This document shows, in pieces, positions 56,747 to 64,000 of a stretch of 64,000 nucleotides of DNA; positions within the stretch are counted from its first letter, which is position 1; each line of letters opens with the position of its first letter. The stretch covers positions 62,001 to 126,000 of the forward strand of contig CAVVZI010000006.1 of NCBI GenBank assembly GCA_963752815.1, read 5' to 3'. Made by a program: the position numbers and the translations under genes. The notes under the pieces are model-generated. The model did no database searches. It worked only from the letters and a program-made list of their open reading frames with translations, and was not told the DNA's origin. The stretch is from Sva-07 sp963752815. GTDB taxonomy: Bacteria; Actinomycetota; Acidimicrobiia; Acidimicrobiales; Ilumatobacteraceae.

Positions 56747-58232
56747 GTGGGGCGCAGGCATCTTGGCGTTCGAGCCGTCGCGCCGCTCGGAAGCTACGGC
56801 GATGAACCAGGCCGTCCGGACGTCTGGGTGCCCGACATCGCCGTGGTCGGCATCGCCGCCGCGACGGTGTTGGCGGTGTGGTCGGCCGAGGTCGTGCCGG
56901 CGCTCGTGGTCGGTCTGGTGGCCGCAACGATCGTCGGCCGGCGGTCGCGGTCGTGGTGGACGGCGATGCTCGTGGTGGGGCTCGCGACCATCGGCGGCGA
57001 TCCGATCCGATCACGCCTGGAACGGCCTGACGCCCGACCGGTTGGGTCCGTTCGACGGCTGGTTCCTCCTGGTCGACGACCCGCAGCCGATCGGGCCGAG
57101 CACACGGCTCGTCGTCGCCGTCGACGGTGAGCGGTTCGAGGTGTGGTGCCGGGGGCGGGCGCAGCAGGGTCGGGTCGCCGACTGGCGCGCCGGTGAATGG
57201 ATCGCGGTGAGCGGAACTCGGCGAGCGCTGGCGCACGATCGGGCGCGGCGGGTCGCGTCGCAGCACGTCGTCGGGGTGTTCGAGCTCGACTGGGCGGCCG
57301 ATGTCGATGGCGGTGGCCCCGTGGCGCGAGCTTCGAATCGTGTTCGCGGCATGATCGAGCGCGGGGCGTCGTGGATGCCGGTGCCCGAGGGCGCGCTGTT
57401 CCGCGGCCTGGTGATCGGTGACGACCGTGATCAGCCGCTCGACATGGTGCAGCGCTTCCGGACGAGCGGATTGTCGCACTTGACCGCCGTGTCCGGGCAG
57501 AACGTCGGATTTCTGCTGGCGGCGTTCGCGCCGCTCCTCGTGCGGCTGCGTCCGGCGCCGCGCTGGATCGTGACGGTCGGTCTCGTCGCGTGGTTCGTCG
57601 CGCTGACGCGCTTCGAACCGTCGATCCTGCGGGCCGGAGCGATGGCGGCGCTCTCGGCGACGGCGTACGCCACCGGCCGCGAACGGCAGCCCGTGCGGCT
57701 CCTGGCGATCGCCGTGTCGGCGCTCGTGCTCGTCGACCCGCTGCTCGTGTGGTCGGTCGGGTTCTGGCTCTCGTGCGGAGCGACGTTCGGGGTCTGCGCC
57801 GTCGGTCCGCCGCTCGCCAGGCGGCTGGCGCGGCTCGGGGGATTGGCCGTGCCGCTCGGGATCACGCTCGGCGCGCAGATCGGCGTCGTCGTTCCGAGCG
57901 TGCTCGTGTTCGGTCGGCTGCCGCTCGTCAGCATTCCGGCCAACCTGCTGGCCGTCCCGGTGGCGGGAGCGGTGATGCTCTACGGGTTGCCAGCGGCGCT
58001 CGTCGCCGGTGCCGGGCCGTCGTGGCTGGCGCCCGTCGTCATGTTCCCGGCGCTCGTCGGCACCCGCTGGGTCGATGCGGTGGCCCAGGTGGCGGCGCGG
58101 GTCGAGCCCGACCCGCCGTGGGTGTGGCTCGGATGGGCCGTCGTGTTCCTCGTCGCTGCGGTCCTTGTCGTGTCGGCGTCGCGATCGGGTAAGAATCGAC
58201 GGCGCCATGACGACACACCTGCTGACCGGTGA
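56747..58232 (+). CDS. comEC: ComEC-like DNA channel protein lacking the metallo-hydrolase domain (one frameshift)
   Basis: About 495 residues. Early helices (IAVVGIAAATVLAVWSAEVV, WTAMLVVGLATIGG), an OB-like domain (LVVAVDGERFEVWCRGRAQQ), then the competence domain: FRTSGLSHLTAVSGQNVGFL, FEPSILRAGAMAALSATAYA, WSVGFWLSCGATFGVCAVG, VPSVLVFGRLPLVSIPANLL and AVPVAGAVMLYGLPAALVAG. A shift of +1 near 57010. The C-terminal beta-lactamase-like domain of most ComEC proteins is missing; the gene ends overlapping holA. Forms the inner-membrane pore for single-stranded DNA uptake. Confidence 0.85.
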
Positions 58233-59167
58233 CGACGAATCGATCCTGCGGGCGGCGGTCGTCGCGTTGGTCGACGAACTCGTCGGCGACGGCGACCGGT
58301 CGATGACGGTCGACGAGTTCGACGGCGAGGAGTACGAACTGCGGGCCGTGGTCGATGCGGCGCAGACACCACCGTTCCTGTCGGAGAAGCGGGTGGTCCT
58401 CGCCCGCGGCGTCGGGCGGTTCGTCACCGACGAGGTGGCCCCGCTCGTGGCCTACGTCGGCAATCCCCTCGACACGACCGATCTCGTCCTCGTCGCCGGT
58501 GGTGGACGGGTGGCCAAGAAGGTCGCCGACGCCGTCAAGGCCAACGGCACGGTGGTCAACACGTCGCCCCCGACGCGGGCCAAGGACGTGCAGGGCTGGG
58601 TCAGCGATCACATCTCCGCCGCCGGCCTGCGGATGAGGCCCGACGCCGCGGCGCAACTCGCCGGCTGGCTCGGCGAGGACGTGGGCCGGCTCGACGGGAT
58701 CCTGGCCACGCTGCGGAGCACGTTCGGCAGCGACCACATGGTGTCCGCGAGCGATCTCCAGCCGTTCCTCGGGGAGGCGGGCGGCATCCCGCCATGGGAC
58801 TTCACCGACGCCATCGACGCGGGGAACACCACCAAGGCGCTCACGCTGCTCGCCCGGATGACCAACGGCGGTGGTCGGCACCCGCTGCAGGTGATGTCGA
58901 TCCTGCACAACCACTACAGCGGCCTGGCCAAACTCGACGGTGTCGATGCTCGCACGGAGCAGGATGCGATGGCCGCGACGGGGATCAAGTCGCCCTATCC
59001 GGCCAAGAAGGCGTTGCAGAACTACCAGCGCCTCGGCGGCGCCTCGGTCAAGCGGGCGATGGAACTGCTCGCCGCAGGCCGATCTCGACCTGCGCGGAGC
59101 ACGAGAACTCGACGGCGACGTCGTGATGGACGTGCTCGTCGCCCGGTTGTCGAAACTCCGCCGCTGA
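58207..59167 (+). CDS. holA: DNA polymerase III delta subunit, one frameshift near end
   Basis: About 319 residues. Clamp-loader delta fold: THLLTGDDESILRAAVVALV, VVDAAQTPPFLSEKRVVLAR, TDLVLVAGGGRVAKKVADAV, LAGWLGEDVGRLDGILATLR, WDFTDAIDAGNTTKALTLLA and GRHPLQVMSILHNHYSGLAK. An extra G near 59078 shifts the last 29 codons (QADLDLRGARELDGDVVMDV). Opens the sliding clamp for loading on DNA. Position after comEC and before rpsT is the conserved bacterial arrangement. Confidence 0.92.
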
Positions 59168-59181
59168 AGCGATCAGCCGGT

Positions 59182-59236
59182 CGATGAGCGAACGGACCCC
59201 TCAGGAATTGAATGGGGGTGGGCCGTTGGCTCACCG
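59182..59236. repeat. Palindromic element, family A, copy 5 (degenerate)
   Basis: Left arm CGATGAGCGAACGGACCCC is well kept; the right arm GGGCCGTTGGCTCACCG is decayed and the centre is longer. It lies between the convergent holA and rpsT ends. Confidence 0.65.
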
Positions 59237-59257
59237 CAACTCGTTGTCCGGAGCTGC

Positions 59258-59512
59258 TCAGACGGGAGCGTTGACCTTCTTCATGAGGCGGCTCTTCTTG
59301 CGGGCCGCGGCGTTCTTGTGGATGATGCCCTTGGACGCCGCCATGTCGATGCGCTTGATGGCGAGGCGCACGGCTTCGTCGTTGTCGTCGGTGCCGATGG
59401 TGGCGTGCGCGGTCTTCGTGCGCGTCTTGAGCTCGGCCTTCACGCGCTTGTTGCGTTCCGCGCGCTTGGCGTTGGTGAGGTTGCGCTTCTTCTGGCTCTT
59501 GATGTTCGCCAT
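59258..59512 (-). CDS. rpsT: 30S ribosomal protein S20
   Basis: 84 residues, highly basic: MANIKSQKKRNLTNAKRAER, RVKAELKTRTKTAHATI, RLAIKRIDMAASKGIIHKNA and AARKKSRLMKKVNA. Length and the NIKSQ start are typical of S20, which binds the 5' domain of 16S rRNA. Start ATG 59512; a longer upstream open frame has no S20 similarity. Divergent from lepA by about 130 bases. Confidence 0.95.
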   Translation of the reverse strand: MANIKSQKKRNLTNAKRAERNKRVKAELKTRTKTAHATIGTDDNDEAVRLAIKRIDMAASKGIIHKNAAARKKSRLMKKVNAPV

Positions 59513-59627
59513 GTCGTCAGAGACCCTGTTTCTTTCGTGGACCGGATGGTTCCACGTCGGGTGGAACAGCCCGAAAACCTTATCGGTGCCGGTCGTGCAC
59601 TCCAACGCCGACAACGCCCAGCGTCGG

Positions 59628-59633
59628 TAGCGT
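59628..59633 (+). promoter_or_regulatory. -10 TAGCGT for lepA
   Basis: Ends ten bases before ATG 59644; leader of a few bases at most. Confidence 0.5.
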
Positions 59634-59643
59634 TGTTCGGGCC

Positions 59644-61429
<1,786 letters not shown>

Positions 61430-61431
61430 CC

Positions 61432-62719
61432 GTGTCGACGGGGGAGACCCAGCTGGGCAACGGCGGTGTGTTCCGGTCGCTGCGCTATCGCAACGCACGG
61501 TTGTTCTTCGCCGGTCTCGCCATCTCCAACGTCGGTACGTGGCTGCAGCTGACGGCGATGTCGCTGCTCGTCTACCGCATCACCGACGGCGACGCACTGA
61601 TCGTCGGGATCAACGCCGGGCTGCAATTCGTCCCGATGCTGCTCCTCGGCGCATGGGCCGGCGCAGTCGCCGATGCGCACAACCGGCTGCGGATGTCGAT
61701 CATCACCCAGTCAGCCCTCGCCGTTCAAGCGATCGTGCTGGGCCTGCTCGATCTGACCGGCGCGATCAACGTTCCCGTGATCTTCGTGTTGTCGCTCGTG
61801 CTCGGCCTCGTGAACGCGTTCGACAACCCGGCTCGACGGGGCCTCGTGACCGAACTGGTCGACCCGGTCGAGATCCCGAACGCGACCTCCTTGAACACCG
61901 CCGTGATGACGGGCTCGCGCATCTTCGGCCCGGCCCTCGCGGCCGTGCTCGTCGGTGCGATCGGCACCGCGTGGTGCTTCCTCGCCAACGGGATCACGTT
62001 CGCCGCGATCATCGTCTCGTTGCTGATGATCCGCACCTCGGAGATGTTCACCGTGCCGCCGCGACCGCCCGGCGGTCAGCCGGTTCGGGAAGGGCTGCGT
62101 TGGGTGACCGGCCGACGCGACATGGCGCTGCTGTTCGGCCTGCTCGTGGTCGTGAGCATGTTCTGCGTTCAACTACAACGTCTCGCTCCCGAAGCTCGCC
62201 GACGAACAGTGGGGCGGCGAGCAGCGCTTCGGCTGGGTCCTGGCGGTCACGTCGATCGGATCCCTGACCGGCTCGTTGCTCACGGCACGCATGCGGCGGG
62301 TGCCGATGAACTGGCTGCTGACGAGCATGGTGGTGCTCGGCATCGGTGCCATCGGCATGGCCTGGGCGCCGAACCTGGCGGCGGCGTTCGCCTGGTCGAT
62401 CCCGCTCGGCATCGGCGGAGCCGGCTTCATCACGGCGGCGAACGCGATCTCCCAGCAGGAGTCGCCCTCCGACATGCGCAGCCGGTTGATGGCGCTCCAG
62501 GCGGTGGCGTTCCTCGGTACGACCCCGATCGGCAGTCCCATCACCGGGTGGATCGCCGACACGGTCAGCGCTCAGTGGTCGCTGGCCTACGGGGGAGTGA
62601 TCAGCCTGCTGTGTGCAGTCGGCGCCTGGGCGTACCTCGCGGTGAGGCCGCTGAAGCCTCACGCGCCGGTGGCCGTCGAAATGGTTGAGGTCGGCAGGAC
62701 GTCCGCGGCGCGAGACTGA
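61432..62719 (+). CDS. MFS transporter (DHA3/EntS-like), one frameshift
   Basis: About 428 residues, twelve predicted helices: RLFFAGLAISNVGTWLQLTA, FVPMLLLGAWAGAVADAHNR (loop 2-3 motif), LVLGLVNAFDNPARRGLVTE, FGPALAAVLVGAIGTAWCFL and MVVLGIGAIGMAWAPNLAAA. An inserted T near 62166 moves the frame; correction gives SMFAFNYNVSLPKLADEQWG. Drug or siderophore exporters share this form. GTG 61432 is three bases after the lepA stop; TTG 61426 overlaps it. Confidence 0.85.
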
Positions 62720-62723
62720 CGGC

Positions 62724-63269
62724 GTGCCTGCGACCATCGAACAGCTCGAACCGTTCATCACCGACGTGATCGGCGCTCCCAGCGATGTGGGGACCGTCGA
62801 ACTCGTCGTCTGCCGACCTGCCGTCGGCGAGCGAATCGTGCTCGACTCCGCCGAACTCGTGCCCGGTCGAGGGCTGGTCGGCGACAACTACGTCGAACGG
62901 GGAAGCACCAGGACCCCCGACGGGCTCGCCGACCCGCTGGCCGAGTTGAACATCATGTCGTCGCGCGCCCTGCGGGCGGTGGCGGGCCCTGATCCCGAGC
63001 AGTGGCAGCGCGCCGGCGATCAGCTGATCATCGACTTCGATCTGTCCGCCGACAACCTGCCGGCCGGGACCCGCCTGCGGATCGGCACCGCGGTCATCGA
63101 GGTGACGTCGAAGCCGCACACCGGCTGCGCCAAGTTCACCGCGCGGTTCGGCATCGAGGCGACCCGCTGGATCAACTCCCACAAGGATCTCCGCCTGCGC
63201 GGGATCTGCGCGATCGTCGCCGAGCCCGGCACGGTGTCGCCCGGCGACCCGATCGTCAAGGTCGGCTGA
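62724..63269 (+). CDS. MOSC-domain protein
   Basis: 181 residues. MOSC (molybdenum cofactor sulfurase C-terminal) features: VELVVCRPAVGERIVLDSAE, GRGLVGDNYVERG, LNIMSSRALRAVAG, GDQLIIDFDLSADNLPAGTR and KPHTGCAKFTARFG, where the conserved Cys probably carries sulphur or binds cofactor. Stand-alone MOSC proteins may act in metal-sulphur transfer. GTG 62724 begins five bases after the transporter stop, so co-transcription is likely. Confidence 0.85.
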   Translation: MPATIEQLEPFITDVIGAPSDVGTVELVVCRPAVGERIVLDSAELVPGRGLVGDNYVERGSTRTPDGLADPLAELNIMSSRALRAVAGPDPEQWQRAGDQLIIDFDLSADNLPAGTRLRIGTAVIEVTSKPHTGCAKFTARFGIEATRWINSHKDLRLRGICAIVAEPGTVSPGDPIVKVG

Positions 63270-63328
63270 GCGTCCCCGAGCGGCGGACCGGGGCCCGCCC
63301 GCCACAGTGCCGCGCGCCGGGACGGCGC

Positions 63329-63334
63329 TACTCT
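63329..63334 (+). promoter_or_regulatory. -10 TACTCT for hrcA
   Basis: Ends ten bases before ATG 63345. A short inverted repeat CTCT-GAAC-AGAG at 63331-63342 overlaps the likely transcription start. No CIRCE element was found in view. Confidence 0.45.
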
Positions 63335-63344
63335 GAACAGAGCC

Positions 63345-64000
63345 ATGTTGGACGATCGGAAGACCGCAATCCTGAGTGCTGTCGTCCAGGAATACATCAC
63401 GACCGCACAGCCGGTCGGCTCGAATCTCATCGCCGAGGCGCCGACGATCAAGGTGTCGTCGGCCACCGTGCGCAGCGAGATGGCGCAGCTGGAACACGAG
63501 GGTTACCTCGTGCAGCCGCACACGTCGGCCGGTCGCATCCCGACCGACAAGGGCTATCGCTACTTCGTCGACCACCTGAGCACGCCGGGTGTGCTCGACC
63601 AGGCGTCCACCAAACGGGTCGGCGAGTTCTTCTCGGCCGCGCACGGACAACTCGAAGAACTGCTCCATCAGACGTCGACGCTGCTGTCGACGCTGACGAA
63701 CAACGCGTCGCTCGTCGTGGGGCCCCGTGCCGAAGCCGTGGCGGTGCGGCGGATCCAACTCGTGTCGTTGTCCGCGACGCTGGCGACCGTGGTGGTCGTG
63801 TTCGCCAACGGATCGGTGGAGCACACCACGATCGATCTCGTCGAGGGTGACGACGATGTCCGCCTGTCGGCCGCAGGCGTGCATCTGTCGGCGGCACTCG
63901 ACGGTGCGGTGCTGAGCAGCGTCGACGCCGTCACTCCCACGGGTGACCGCTCGATCGACCGCATCTGCGACGCCGCGCTGCACGCCGTCCGCTCGGCCGC
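63345..64000 (+). CDS. hrcA: Heat-inducible transcription repressor HrcA (3' end outside window)
   Basis: 218 codons readable to the window edge, no stop. N-terminal winged helix: TAILSAVVQEYITTAQPVGS, SSATVRSEMAQLEHEGYLVQ and PHTSAGRIPTDKGYRYFVDH, a diagnostic HrcA block. GAF-like domain follows (LVVGPRAEAVAVRRIQLVSL). HrcA represses groE/dnaK-type genes at CIRCE sites and needs GroEL for activity. dnaJ commonly follows and may lie just outside the window. Confidence 0.93.
   Translation, partial: MLDDRKTAILSAVVQEYITTAQPVGSNLIAEAPTIKVSSATVRSEMAQLEHEGYLVQPHTSAGRIPTDKGYRYFVDHLSTPGVLDQASTKRVGEFFSAAHGQLEELLHQTSTLLSTLTNNASLVVGPRAEAVAVRRIQLVSLSATLATVVVVFANGSVEHTTIDLVEGDDDVRLSAAGVHLSAALDGAVLSSVDAVTPTGDRSIDRICDAALHAVRSA

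Overview
The window is high-GC DNA from an actinobacterium. Its gene content (F420-type luciferase-like oxidoreductases, CaiB/BaiF CoA-transferase, PaaX-like regulator, DUF4082 secreted proteins, many leaderless starts) suggests Acidimicrobiia, perhaps an Ilumatobacter-like lineage. That placement is inferred from gene content only. No rRNA, tRNA, insertion sequence, prophage or CRISPR array was recognised.

Layout. 1-5.3 kb: metabolic and regulatory genes (broken TauD-type dioxygenase, ferritin-like diiron protein, TetR, YjbR-like protein, and a CoA-transferase divergent from an enoyl-CoA hydratase). 5.6-30.7 kb: a self-contained exopolysaccharide/surface-glycan locus. A long rightward operon starts at 6.5 kb with a Tat-exported 1.6-kresidue DUF4082/Ig-like protein. 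It continues with a Gfo/Idh oxidoreductase, epimerase, DegT aminotransferase, two left-handed beta-helix acyltransferases, glycosyltransferases, an alpha/alpha-toroid protein, a WecG/TagA enzyme and a flippase. A leftward operon from 26.6 to 22.0 kb holds a WecC-type dehydrogenase, a WecB-type epimerase, a family 2 glycosyltransferase and a secreted beta-helix protein. A second family 2 glycosyltransferase and a polyprenyl-phosphate sugar transferase close the locus. Together these supply every enzyme type of the UDP-2,3-diacetamido-2,3-dideoxy-mannuronate pathway. Two paralogous OmpR-type response regulators, both with Glu where the phospho-accepting Asp should be, bracket the locus. Intergenic regions at all its main promoters carry CTGA-type hexamers repeated every 11 bp, a likely operator family for these regulators.

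30.7-41.4 kb: EVE protein, MgtC-like protein, glycine-rich membrane protein, carboxymuconolactone-decarboxylase-like protein, lipoprotein, secreted subtilisin, leuS and a serine hydrolase. 41.5-54.3 kb: fatty-acyl ligase, two F420-type oxidoreductases, TetR plus acetylpolyamine-deacetylase-like gene, an OpuC/ProU-type osmolyte ABC transporter, PAC2 protein, aminoglycoside-phosphotransferase-like kinase, thioredoxin/TPR protein and PaaX regulator. 54.3-64 kb: desaturase, comEA, comEC, holA, rpsT, lepA, an MFS transporter, a MOSC protein and the start of hrcA, a housekeeping stretch.

Quality caution: many otherwise intact genes carry one-base indels, mostly insertions in the housekeeping half. 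The density rises steeply in the 13.9-25.4 kb glycan genes, where about 1.1 kb (16.5-17.6 kb) gives no coherent frame. I treat most of these as assembly errors, so they are reported as frameshifted CDS rather than true pseudogenes. Two dispersed families of palindromic intergenic elements, and TANNNT hexamers 6-11 nt before many start codons, are the main non-coding signals outside the glycan locus.
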